Shown one piece after another: positions 53,222 to 61,140 of a stretch of 64,000 nucleotides of DNA. Source of the DNA: Salipaludibacillus agaradhaerens (GTDB lineage Bacteria; Bacillota; Bacilli; Bacillales; Salisediminibacteriaceae); assembly GCF_002019735.1 (NCBI RefSeq), contig NZ_KV917378.1, forward strand, positions 3,126,869 to 3,190,868, written 5' to 3'. A program made the translations under genes and the position numbers. Under the pieces are notes generated by a model. It had not been told where the DNA came from, did no database searches, and worked only from the letters and a program-made list of their open reading frames with translations. Each line of letters begins with the position of its first letter. The first letter of the stretch is position 1.

Positions 53222-54204
53222 GAAAAATTATGAAGATTTTTTTGAAAAGTCATTTTATATTACTATTAGCCGTCATGACCCAAGGCGTTTTTACATGGAG
53301 CTACTTTTGGTTTATTGGATTTCACGCTTGGGGACATGTCATATACAGCATTTTCATTCAATTGTTATTTATTCTAGGGTATTTGACGTATTGCTGGATA
53401 GAGGATTACAAGCTATATCACTGGATTCAGTCGTCAGATGATACCACAAGGCTTATTCCAAGCTTAGGCACTAGTTATTTTTCCAAGCGTCTTCATGAAC
53501 GGATAATAAAGGAAAAGGAAAAGGCAGATCGGAAAATTGTCGAAAGTGAAGCGGAGATTAAAGAAAGAGTGACATTTATGAATCAATGGGTTCATCAAAT
53601 GAAAACACCGATCTCGGTCATTCATTTAATGATCCAGGATCAAGATGACCCCGTATTTCAGGATATGCGTAAAGAACTATTTAAATTGGAGGAAGGATTA
53701 AAAACAGTTCTTTATTCCTCTAGGCTTTCAATGTTTGGAAAGGATTATCATATCGAATCGTTCCCCATTGCCCCGTTTCTTAAAGAACTAATAAAAGAAA
53801 ACAAACGACTGTTTTTTCAATTTAATGTTTATCCTCATTTAAAAGAAACCGAGGAGAGAAGCATTTTATCAGATAAGAAGTGGTTGAAGTTTGCCATAGA
53901 ACAAATTCTCTCTAATGCTGTCAAGTATTCAACAAAGAAAGCTAACCGGGTGGATTTGAAAGTGGAAAAAGTGAATAAACGTGTCTTGTTAACGATTACT
54001 GATTACGGAGTCGGTATTCCTGAGCAAGACGTTAGGCGTGTATGTGATCCTTATTTTACAGGTGTGAACGGGAGGAAGTATCATGAATCAACTGGAATGG
54101 GGCTTTATTTAGCGAAAGAAATCCTAGGTAAACTGGATCACAAAATGACTATTACATCTGAGGTAAATAAAGGAACCACTGTTTGCATTGATTTAAGCAA
54201 ATAA
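53212..54204 (+). CDS. BceS-like intramembrane-sensing histidine kinase
   Basis: A 330-aa kinase with two N-terminal membrane helices (about residues 12-60) and almost no extracellular loop, the hallmark of BceS/GraS kinases that sense through their ABC transporter. The phosphorylated residue is H128 in NQWVHQMKTPISVIHLM; the ATPase boxes are EQILSNAVKYS, DYGVGIPEQD and STGMGLYLAKEIL. ATG 53212 overlaps the regulator stop; ATG 53230 is also plausible and gives a more usual N-terminus. A terminator separates it from the transporter genes. Confidence 0.88.
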   Translation: MGLRKIMKIFLKSHFILLLAVMTQGVFTWSYFWFIGFHAWGHVIYSIFIQLLFILGYLTYCWIEDYKLYHWIQSSDDTTRLIPSLGTSYFSKRLHERIIKEKEKADRKIVESEAEIKERVTFMNQWVHQMKTPISVIHLMIQDQDDPVFQDMRKELFKLEEGLKTVLYSSRLSMFGKDYHIESFPIAPFLKELIKENKRLFFQFNVYPHLKETEERSILSDKKWLKFAIEQILSNAVKYSTKKANRVDLKVEKVNKRVLLTITDYGVGIPEQDVRRVCDPYFTGVNGRKYHESTGMGLYLAKEILGKLDHKMTITSEVNKGTTVCIDLSK

Positions 54205-54213
54205 AAAGTGAGA

Positions 54214-54242
54214 CCTTGCTGAGTGTCCAGCAAGGCTTTTCT
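54214..54242 (+). terminator. Terminator after the BceS-like gene
   Basis: CCTTGCTG (54214-54221) pairs with CAGCAAGG (54228-54235), then CTTTTCT. Confidence 0.85.
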
Positions 54243-54386
54243 ACGTAGATATTTGTTAAAAGTAAGACGGAAACATGCTCTATTGGCGTATATTTTAAAC
54301 CTTAAAAAAATGTAAGGTTAATTTAAGGAAAGCAAATCGCAACAAGGTTACACCCCATCTAAAATGAAGATATGGAGGTAACAGAT

Positions 54387-55160
54387 ATGGAAGACGTGTT
54401 GAAATTGAATCAAATTCATAAGATTTATGAAGGAAAAGCGCCGTTTCAAGCATTAAACAATATATCGCTAAATGTGGCGTCAGGTGAATTTATTGGAATT
54501 ATGGGGCCATCTGGAGCAGGGAAGACGACTTTATTAAATCTCATTGCAACACTTGAACGGCCTACATCTGGCAATGTGATTATTAACGATCAGCAGCTTG
54601 ATCAGTTAAATAAGGAACAACTTTCCATTTTTAGGAGGCGTACGTTAGGGTTTGTTTTCCAAGATTTTGTTTTACTCGATACGTTGACGTTAGAAGAGAA
54701 CATCATGATGCCGTTAGTGTTAGAAAAAGAAGACCCTTTAATCATTAAAAGAAAGGTCAAAAAGATTGCTGAAAAACTAGGAATTGCATCTCTTTTAAAC
54801 AAACGTCCATTTGAAGTGTCTGGTGGACAGAAACAACGCACAGGGATTGCAAGAGCGATCATTCATAATCCAGATTTGTTGCTAGCGGATGAACCGACGG
54901 GGAATTTGGATTCAAAAACGTCTCAAGCAGTATTGGAAGAGATGCTTAGGGTTAATGAAGAGGAGAACATGACCATGCTCATGGTAACGCATGATCCGAT
55001 TGCCGCAAGTTATTGTGAGCGGGTCATTTTTATTAAAGATGGTGAGTTGTTCAATGAAATCTATAAAGGGAATAATAGAAAACTATTCTTCCAGCAAATT
55101 ATAGATGTCTTGTCGATGCTCGGAGGGAATGAGAATGAATTTTTATCAGCTCGCTACTAA
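54387..55160 (+). CDS. BceA-like ABC transporter ATP-binding protein
   Basis: A 257-aa ATPase of the MacB/BceA type. Walker A is GPSGAGKTT, the Q-loop FVFQDFVLLD, the signature VSGGQKQR, Walker B LLLADEPTGNLD, and the H-loop MLMVTHDP. It powers the BceB-like permease in clearing peptide antibiotics from the cell surface and in signalling to the kinase. ATG 54387 follows GGAGGT at seven bases. The upstream 180 nt between the kinase terminator and this gene should hold the regulator-dependent promoter. It overlaps the permease gene by 26 nt. Confidence 0.9.
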   Translation: MEDVLKLNQIHKIYEGKAPFQALNNISLNVASGEFIGIMGPSGAGKTTLLNLIATLERPTSGNVIINDQQLDQLNKEQLSIFRRRTLGFVFQDFVLLDTLTLEENIMMPLVLEKEDPLIIKRKVKKIAEKLGIASLLNKRPFEVSGGQKQRTGIARAIIHNPDLLLADEPTGNLDSKTSQAVLEEMLRVNEEENMTMLMVTHDPIAASYCERVIFIKDGELFNEIYKGNNRKLFFQQIIDVLSMLGGNENEFLSARY

Positions 55161-57033
55161 GAACGTGCTGCGTAATCTCCGTTCTTACTTAGGTTTTTAC
55201 TTCAGTAGTTCTTTTGCAGTCATGGTTTTTTATATGTTTGCCATGTTTGTTTTTCACCCAACGGTAGAAAGTAGCACCATCGGGAAAGTAGCACAAAGTG
55301 GCATGAAAGTAGCAGAATGGATTATTTATCTATTTTCAATTTTTTTCGTTCTCTATTCTGTACGAGCTTTTATGCGAACACGCAAGAAAGAATTTGGAGT
55401 TCTGCTGATCATGGGGATTTCTCAGAGACAGCTCAACCTTTTGTTGACTACGGAAAATATGATTATTGGGGTGGGATCCATTGTCAGTGGGATTGTAGGT
55501 GGAACAATTCTAGCAAAAATGTTCTTTGCTGTGGGGGCATATATGATTGAAATGAGAGAACCTTTAACGCTATATCTTCCATGGAAAGCGATGGGACTTA
55601 CTGCAGGGGTTTTTCTTCCTCTTTTTTTCGTTATATCGCGAATTCTTCTCTTGTTTATCCGAACGGAGAAAATTGCCGCGTTTTTGCAAGGCTCAACAAA
55701 ATCAAGAAGGGCAACTAAACCATCGGTCCCTCTATCGCTCTTGGGGAGTGTTTTATTTAGCATCAGTTATTTAATCATGTTTTTAACGCCTTTAAATGAT
55801 GTCGTTATCATTCTATTACTACTCATCATTTTATCAGGGATTTATTTTTTCTTTAACCAGATAAGTGTGTGGCCCTTACATCTGTTAAAGAAGAACAACA
55901 ACACCTATTTAAAAGGTGTCTCTCTATTAACAACGACTGACTTAGCAAATCGATTAAAGGATAATACTAGATTATTATCTATTGTTACTGTTATTTCAAC
56001 CGTTGCCTTTGTTACGACGGGAGTATTGGCTACCGATCAATCAGATGAAATCGTGGAATTGGTGGAAAATGCGATTTTTGAAATTGATTATTATTCCATA
56101 GAGGGTAACGAAAAAGAAGCAGAACACCTCGAGCTAATTAAGTCAACTCTTCAAGAAAGTGGATTTGACTATGACCTTAAAATAATGGACATTGGCGTAT
56201 CCATGACGTATGAGAATTTTATAGGTTTTGTTCCCCTCCGTGTTATATCTGAACGAGAGTTAAAAAAACACCTTCCGAATCACGATATTCCAACCCTTGA
56301 TGACAATGAAGGCGTTTTATACCTCGATTATTGGAATGCTCGTTGGAATCAGGCGATACCTGAAGTGCTAAACTTACTTGATTCATCTAAAACGGTTAAG
56401 GTACAACAGGTGAAACAGGATACGTTTTTTAATGATAGGCTACTCGTTGTAAACGATCAAACCTATAAACAATTCAGAGAAGATTTGGTGGAAGCTACCA
56501 TGTACGGGTTTACTTATCCCAATTGGAAAGAGAGTTTGGATGAAATTGAAAGGTTGCTGTTAAAGGTCGAACAAAATGCTCCTAGTTATGATAATGAGTA
56601 TTATATATATTCCAAGACATTTGACTACTTCATTATCTCACAAGTGCCTAGCTTACATTTGTTTATTTGCTTATTTGTTGTCGTCGTTTTTTGTTTTGCG
56701 GCAGGAAGCTTCTTATATTTTCGGGTGTTTACTGATTTACAGGATGAGAGTGAGAAGTATAAGGCGTTGTTTAAGATTGGTTTAACCGAACGAGAAATGC
56801 GAAAAAGTATGACTCTCCAGTTAGCCATCCTATTCTTTCTTCCATTTCTAGTGGCCGCCATTTTGACTATTTGTGTCATGGTCATTTTGTGGAAATATGA
56901 GGTGTGGGATGCTATCGGCCCTACGCTTAAAACGATTGCTGGTTTTATGGTTCTACAACTCCTCGGCTTTACTATTGTGAGACAATTGTATCTTAAAAAA
57001 ATAATGGAACTAATCGATACAGAAAGTTGGTGA
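55135..57033 (+). CDS. BceB-like ABC transporter permease
   Basis: A 632-aa FtsX-type permease with the BceAB layout: about ten helices and a large extracellular domain of about 200 residues (roughly 305-500) between helices 7 and 8, which recognises peptide antibiotics and gives specificity. The start MNFYQLATKNVLRNLRSYLGFYFSS is typical. ATG 55135 lies inside the end of the ATPase gene with GGAGGG ahead. The module can confer resistance to bacitracin-like or cationic peptides; the actual ligand is unknown. Confidence 0.9.
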   Translation: MNFYQLATKNVLRNLRSYLGFYFSSSFAVMVFYMFAMFVFHPTVESSTIGKVAQSGMKVAEWIIYLFSIFFVLYSVRAFMRTRKKEFGVLLIMGISQRQLNLLLTTENMIIGVGSIVSGIVGGTILAKMFFAVGAYMIEMREPLTLYLPWKAMGLTAGVFLPLFFVISRILLLFIRTEKIAAFLQGSTKSRRATKPSVPLSLLGSVLFSISYLIMFLTPLNDVVIILLLLIILSGIYFFFNQISVWPLHLLKKNNNTYLKGVSLLTTTDLANRLKDNTRLLSIVTVISTVAFVTTGVLATDQSDEIVELVENAIFEIDYYSIEGNEKEAEHLELIKSTLQESGFDYDLKIMDIGVSMTYENFIGFVPLRVISERELKKHLPNHDIPTLDDNEGVLYLDYWNARWNQAIPEVLNLLDSSKTVKVQQVKQDTFFNDRLLVVNDQTYKQFREDLVEATMYGFTYPNWKESLDEIERLLLKVEQNAPSYDNEYYIYSKTFDYFIISQVPSLHLFICLFVVVVFCFAAGSFLYFRVFTDLQDESEKYKALFKIGLTEREMRKSMTLQLAILFFLPFLVAAILTICVMVILWKYEVWDAIGPTLKTIAGFMVLQLLGFTIVRQLYLKKIMELIDTESW

Positions 57034-57250
57034 AAATAACATTCAAAATATTATAAGATTTTTGGAAGGCGGTCATGTTTATTAACTCGTCTTCTATCTC
57101 TTGATGAAGGATATGCAAGACGAGAGCATCATATAATTAAGCGACTGATAACGATAAAAAGGAGCAATATTTTGAATAGCAACTGCTTACGTACTTGAAG
57201 GGAAACAAAATGACAGGGTGCGATATAGGAGGGGAAGATAATTAATAGGA
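57034..57250 (+). other. Intergenic region after the Bce module
   Basis: About 215 nt before the large terminator hairpin, with no recognised feature. Confidence 0.35.
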
Positions 57251-57253
57251 AAG

Positions 57254-57304
57254 CACAGACCTATAGAGAGGGTCTCTATAGGTCTGTGTAGTTGTCTGTT
57301 TTTA
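57254..57304 (+). terminator. Strong terminator after the Bce module
   Basis: A 16-bp perfect stem, 57254-57269 with 57273-57288 and loop GGG, followed by TAGTTGTCTGTTTTTATTT. A family-B repeat starts in the tail. Confidence 0.8.
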
Positions 57305-57357
57305 TTTATCCCACTCTTAAGGAGCAGTAAAACCCCGCTATTGAAGCATAGCTTTAT
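57305..57357 (+). repeat. Dispersed repeat family B, minimal form
   Basis: 53 nt keeping both ends: TTTATCCCACTCTTAAGG, GCAGTAAAACC, then CTATTGAAGCATAGCTTTAT. The interior is missing. Its final TTTAT is also the first TTTAT of the next family-A element. Confidence 0.75.
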
Positions 57358-57401
57358 CACAGATCGTCCATAACACGCCACTGATTGGAGGTTCGTTTTA
57401 T
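57353..57401 (+). repeat. Dispersed repeat family A, copy 12, minimal form
   Basis: 49 nt: TTTATCACAGATCGTCCATA, ACACGCC, ACTGATTGGAGGTTCG, TTTTAT. It is built like copy 8. It overlaps the family-B element by five bases, and its last bases include the stop codon of the neighbouring minus-strand gene. Confidence 0.85.
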
Positions 57402-58030
57402 TCAGTCATATCAATTAGTCTTTTATACTCTTCCGTCTCCCCGTTTACAAGGTTGTCCCACTTAATTAACCCGATGTTTTCCGCAATATAAAAGTAATCG
57501 GTACTAATCTGTTGACTGCTATAGGATCTTTCTATTACTGCTACATTTCTGACGTTGCCAGCAGGGGTTTCAAACGTTTCTAACACGTCGATAACAGTGT
57601 ATGTTTCCGTTACAGAGGCACTCAAATTTGCATTAAGACTTTCTGTTTCCCATTCTTTTCCTTTTGTAATGGGTTTCTCCAAGACGATTTCATTTCTGTG
57701 ATTAGAGACCAATTGTAAGACATCTACTTCGTTATTTCCGCCAAATTCTATTTCCAAGTCTCCACCAGATTGAAAGGTAGCTGTTCCTTTTAAATAAATT
57801 CCTCCCGCCCCTATTTGCTCGTAGAGGGCTTTTTCCGTGTTCTCTCCCGAGAGTTCTTCAACTTTTAGGTCTATAGTTAAATCGGTAACAGGATATTCGT
57901 ACGTGTATGTTTTATCAACATCTGGCAGGTAGCTAATAGTATGTCGGTTAAAGTCGAACACGCTATTAATCACAATGTATAAAATTATAAATAGAACGCC
58001 TAAGGTAACACTAATCTTGATTTTGGTCAT
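57398..58030 (-). CDS. Membrane-anchored extracellular protein of unknown function
   Basis: A 210-aa protein with one N-terminal membrane anchor (about residues 6-27, ISVTLGVLFIILYIVINSV) and a beta-rich extracellular domain. Visible segments include EYPVTDLTIDLKVEEL and ETPAGNVRNVAVIERSYSS, the latter recalling secreted domains that read out modified substrates, such as DUF3068-like or lipoprotein folds; no family is assigned. ATG 58030 follows AAAGG at ten bases. The stop codon is formed by the end of a repeat copy, so the repeat may have altered the original 3' end. Confidence 0.6.
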   Translation of the reverse strand: MTKIKISVTLGVLFIILYIVINSVFDFNRHTISYLPDVDKTYTYEYPVTDLTIDLKVEELSGENTEKALYEQIGAGGIYLKGTATFQSGGDLEIEFGGNNEVDVLQLVSNHRNEIVLEKPITKGKEWETESLNANLSASVTETYTVIDVLETFETPAGNVRNVAVIERSYSSQQISTDYFYIAENIGLIKWDNLVNGETEEYKRLIDMTE

Positions 58031-58298
58031 TTCCACACAACCTTTGATTTAAATAAACTAAGTTCATTCTACTTAAAAAATAGATGATTTGAAAGCCCTA
58101 TATCTGTCATGAGGAAAGTGGTTAATGATGACTTTTAATTATGAAGATTAAAAGAAGCGTCAAAAGGCAGAAGAGGGGACTTATTTGTATCAACAGTACG
58201 GATAGGTTTGTTTTTTTAATTTAGGTTTGTAAAACGTCACTTCACATTAAGTGCCGTTAACCAAGGGGAGACAATCAAAACGTTACACAATACTGATA

Positions 58299-58326
58299 TT
58301 GAACCGTGTGTTCGATGTGATAAAAT
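58299..58326 (+). promoter_or_regulatory. Promoter of the 53-codon gene
   Basis: TTGAAC (58299-58304), 16-nt spacer and TAAAAT (58321-58326). The start would be about 28 nt before the small gene. The rest of 58031-58298 shows nothing recognisable. Confidence 0.5.
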
Positions 58327-58360
58327 TTATTTAATACTCGAAGGCGATAGGAGGGATGGC

Positions 58361-58522
58361 ATGAATATTATAGAAAACCCACATAGATTGGGGACCTCTA
58401 AGTGTGAACTTTGGTTGTGTCAATTTTTGCACTTCTTAACGTGCAAAAAGTCAAAACGTTTAGAAAAGATAATACTTCAAATAGAGGAAGATTTAGAAGC
58501 AATAAAAAACAAAATAGTTTAA
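58361..58522 (+). CDS. Small 53-residue protein with three cysteines
   Basis: ATG 58361 sits five bases after AGGAGGG, with a good promoter upstream. The product has an N-terminal part with Cys at 15, 20 and 28 (KCELWLCQF and LTCKKS) and a C-terminal helix of charged heptad-like pattern (RLEKIILQIEEDLEAIKNKIV). It is not recognised as any known family. It could be a small regulator or a peptide of the accessory region. A short hairpin, TGTTTCAG with CTGAAACA, lies about 55 nt after the stop. Confidence 0.5.
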   Translation: MNIIENPHRLGTSKCELWLCQFLHFLTCKKSKRLEKIILQIEEDLEAIKNKIV

Positions 58523-58697
58523 CGAGATTCTACGTGGACCACGGTCATCATTTACTTTAAAAAGCAATGAAACTTGTTTCAGATAGCTGAAACATCTATA
58601 ATCCTTAAAACATTTAAGGTTAAATAATTCTTCATTAATATAAAGAAAAAGAGCGTCCCTTTTTAGACCACTATTTCTTATCCACTACTAGTAACCT

Positions 58698-58784
58698 CTA
58701 TGATTTTGATGCCATTAGACGGTTTAATTCGTTAATAACATCATCCAATGCGGTCTTGATACGGAGAGGCCTCTCATCTGTCTC
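58698..58784 (-). pseudogene. Possible gene remnant (minus strand)
   Basis: A 28-codon open stretch without a start ends RIKTALDDVINELNRLMASKS at a TAG. One frame over, upstream, ATG GGA AAA ATA GAT opens and stops after eight codons, so a frameshift could join them. The helical, repetitive character recalls small partners of LXG-type systems, but that is weak. It may also be chance. Confidence 0.25.
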
Positions 58785-58796
58785 TATCTATTTTTC

Positions 58797-58831
58797 CCAT
58801 TCTCTGTCACTAGCAAGAATGGGTGTTTTAT
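58797..58831 (+). terminator. Terminator upstream of repeat copy 13
   Basis: CCCATTCT (58797-58804) pairs with AGAATGGG (58816-58823), followed by TGTTTTAT. The dispersed repeat begins in this tail. Confidence 0.7.
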
Positions 58832-58983
58832 CACAGAAACCGGTCCGTAAAAATCGCTTCAATATAGAGAAGAGAGCTAAATCTATATAGGCGAAAGATA
58901 ACGGACGCTAATGTCCTAAATCTACTCAACTACCAATAGTAGGAAGATAACAAAAACTCCCACTGATTGAAGTTTAGCTTTAT
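58827..58983 (+). repeat. Dispersed repeat family A, copy 13
   Basis: A full-length copy of about 157 nt: TTTATCACAGAAACCGGTCC, AATATAGAGAAGAGAG, AAATCTATATAGGCG, ATAACGGACGCTAATGTCC, CCAATAGTAGGAAG with CTCCCACTGATTG, and a family-B-like end AAGTTTAGCTTTAT. The tandem duplication downstream begins at its last TTTAT. Confidence 0.85.
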
Positions 58984-59052
58984 AATTTAGGAATATTATT
59001 CCTTAAATAGTTACATATACTACTGGCTTCTAGCCTCGAGAGGAGCACTGTT
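58979..59052 (+). promoter_or_regulatory. Duplicated leader, copy 1, with palindrome
   Basis: 74 nt identical to 60300-60373. It contains the palindrome AGGAAT-ATT-ATTCCT (58989-59003), a TATACT at 59016-59021 and the ribosome site GAGAGGAG. It is likely a promoter/operator shared by the two duplicated genes. Confidence 0.55.
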
Positions 59053-59820
59053 TTGAAACATAAAAAAGTCGTTATCGCAGGAATAGCATTATTCGTGTTA
59101 GTGATGCTAGGGGGAGGTCTGTTTATGAATAAGAATTCAGGTGACTGGTCAGAGAGACACCGAGAGGACATTGAAGAGAATGTTAGAAATTATGTGGAAA
59201 GATATAAGCTAGATCCTGATAAAGTGGAGATTGATAGAATTAGGGAGCCGATAAAATTTCCTACTGGAGAAGAAGAATTTAGGGTAGATATTCGTTATCA
59301 TGGAGAACCTTTCTTTTCTCACACTTTAATTGGCCATCCTGACACTTTAAGTATAAGTGATAAAAATTTGATCATTTCACTTTTTAATGAATTATACTTA
59401 CATGAGAGGTACGAAGATTTTAAACCGGCGATGGACTACTTGAAGAGTCTAGGCGTTAGTGACCCTTTACGTCCAACTGACACGAAAATTCAATACTTTA
59501 AAACTAGTCTTGGTGTGTCTGAACAGATAAAGGATGATATAATTAATGCATTTTATGAAAGTAATTATGATTTAAATCAATTCAGGTCATACATACAGGA
59601 AAATTTAGATAAATTCATCAGATTGGATAGTAATATTTCTATTTACGGAACAAAGGAAAATATTGATGAATCTTTAGCAGAAGAAATAAAAGCAGAACTC
59701 ATGGAGATTCTTCCTCATTCTAACTACCATGTTCAAGTTGGTGTAAGAGATCCATCAACTGGCGTAGGTGAAGAAGGATTATTCGATTATTTAAAAATAA
59801 GAGGAGTTGAAGTTGATTGA
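59053..59820 (+). CDS. Membrane-anchored protein of duplicated locus, copy 1
   Basis: A 255-aa protein starting at TTG 59053 with GAGAGGAG ahead. An N-terminal hydrophobic helix (about residues 4-25, VVIAGIALFVLVMLGGGLFM) anchors it; the rest is soluble, charged and probably outside the membrane. PIKFPTGEEEFRVDIRYHGEP and AMDYLKSLGVSDPLRP segments match the downstream paralogue at 60374. No family is assigned. Identity to copy 2 is near complete over the first 45 residues and falls sharply after. The stop overlaps the next gene by four bases. Possibly an accessory or immunity factor of the hydrolase; inference. Confidence 0.6.
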   Translation: MKHKKVVIAGIALFVLVMLGGGLFMNKNSGDWSERHREDIEENVRNYVERYKLDPDKVEIDRIREPIKFPTGEEEFRVDIRYHGEPFFSHTLIGHPDTLSISDKNLIISLFNELYLHERYEDFKPAMDYLKSLGVSDPLRPTDTKIQYFKTSLGVSEQIKDDIINAFYESNYDLNQFRSYIQENLDKFIRLDSNISIYGTKENIDESLAEEIKAELMEILPHSNYHVQVGVRDPSTGVGEEGLFDYLKIRGVEVD

Positions 59821-60170
59821 TTGTAAAAGGTGAAAATACAGAAGCTTTTACTGATGCAGAACATCAACTAATAGGTATGAAAATTAGCTACATTTCAGAA
59901 GAGAATGCTTCTTATATAGATGAAAGTAGTACGGAAGCTGAAATAACTCAAATACTTGATAAAACAATTGAAGATTACAGAATAGCCTTAAATAATAACA
60001 ACATAAACTTTGTTGACGACGTCCCTCAATACTTCAATACAACTGCAGAAGTTGAAAGTAGCAGTTATTTGATGGAGGGAATTCCGGCAAGAGAAATTGA
60101 ATCTGGCAATCATATTAATGCAATTACAAAAGGAGATCCATCAAATCCGGATGAGAGTAATGTTCTTTGA
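59817..60170 (+). pseudogene. Truncated copy of the lipase-fold hydrolase gene
   Basis: A 117-codon frame from TTG 59817 (GAGGAG nine bases ahead). It aligns with residues about 11-115 of the intact hydrolase at 61141: FTDAEHQLIGMK, FVDDVPQYFNTTAEVESSSY and HINAIT then DPDE. It stops four codons after that point and has no catalytic domain. A 70-nt block near 60010-60081 is identical to 61333-61404. It is either a decayed gene or an orphan N-terminal domain. Confidence 0.7.
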
Positions 60171-60299
60171 CAGGAGGATGGATTTTTTAATGTTTTGGTC
60201 TGGTAAAAATAATACTATCACAATTCTTTAGTCCTATTACTTTAATTAGGAGCATTTACTCATTTTCTTTTTTATTGTAGAAAATGAAGTTACAGGTCA
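60171..60299 (+). other. Spacer between the duplicated units
   Basis: About 130 nt of unique AT-rich sequence between the truncated hydrolase gene and the second leader, with no recognised site. Confidence 0.4.
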
Positions 60300-60373
60300 T
60301 TTATAATTTAGGAATATTATTCCTTAAATAGTTACATATACTACTGGCTTCTAGCCTCGAGAGGAGCACTGTT
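60300..60373 (+). promoter_or_regulatory. Duplicated leader, copy 2
   Basis: Identical to 58979-59052, including the AGGAAT-ATT-ATTCCT palindrome (60310-60324) and ribosome site. Confidence 0.55.
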
Positions 60374-61126
60374 TTGAAACATAAAAAAGTCGTTATCGCA
60401 GGAGTAGCATTATTTGTGTTAGTGATGCTAGGGGGAGGTCTGTTTATGAATAGTCAGTCAGGTGAATGGTCAGAGAGACATCGAGAGGACATTGAGGAGA
60501 ATGTGAGATCTTTTTTGGAGTCACATCATCTTAATCCGGATGATGTGGAGATAGAACAAATCACCGGTCCCATTCGGTTTCCAACTGGAGAAGAGGAATT
60601 TTCTGTCTATATAAAGCATTGGGGAAACCCTTATTTTTATATGGTTTTAAAAGGAAATCCTGATTCCCTAACGGTGAATCAGTCTAGTGAAAGAATGATT
60701 CGTCAGGTATTTAATGAATTATATTTACAAGCAAGATATGAAGAGTTTAAACCAGCAATAGAGTATTTACACCGCTTAGGGATTGAAGACCCTCTAAGAC
60801 CTCAAGACGCCATGAACCAATATATGCACACAAACGTAGGGTTAGATAACGAAATACAAGATGAAGTGATACAAGCTTTTCGTGAAAGTGATGATGGATT
60901 TGATAAGTTGATTGATTATATCAATGGAAATTCAGATAGAATTATTAGGTTGGAAAAAATTGATATAAGAGGTGAAAAAGAAGAAATTGATAGTCAAAAG
61001 GCAGAAGAAATAGAAGAAACGTTAAAAGAATTATTGCCAAAAGGGGATTATCGTGTAGAAATTGGCGTGAAGGATTTTGAAACAAGGGAGCTTGAGGGCT
61101 TTCGAACAGATATAATAATAAGGTAG
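60374..61126 (+). CDS. Membrane-anchored protein of duplicated locus, copy 2
   Basis: A 250-aa paralogue of the protein at 59053, also from a TTG start. It has the same N-terminal anchor and WSERHREDIEENVR segment, PIRFPTGEEEFSVYIKHWGNP, YLHRLGIEDPLRPQDAMNQY and a C-terminal domain that has diverged. It precedes the intact hydrolase gene by 14 nt. No family is recognised. Conserved gene order in both units (anchor protein then hydrolase) implies they function as a pair. Confidence 0.6.
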   Translation: MKHKKVVIAGVALFVLVMLGGGLFMNSQSGEWSERHREDIEENVRSFLESHHLNPDDVEIEQITGPIRFPTGEEEFSVYIKHWGNPYFYMVLKGNPDSLTVNQSSERMIRQVFNELYLQARYEEFKPAIEYLHRLGIEDPLRPQDAMNQYMHTNVGLDNEIQDEVIQAFRESDDGFDKLIDYINGNSDRIIRLEKIDIRGEKEEIDSQKAEEIEETLKELLPKGDYRVEIGVKDFETRELEGFRTDIIIR

Positions 61127-61140
61127 TGAGGTGAATATGT

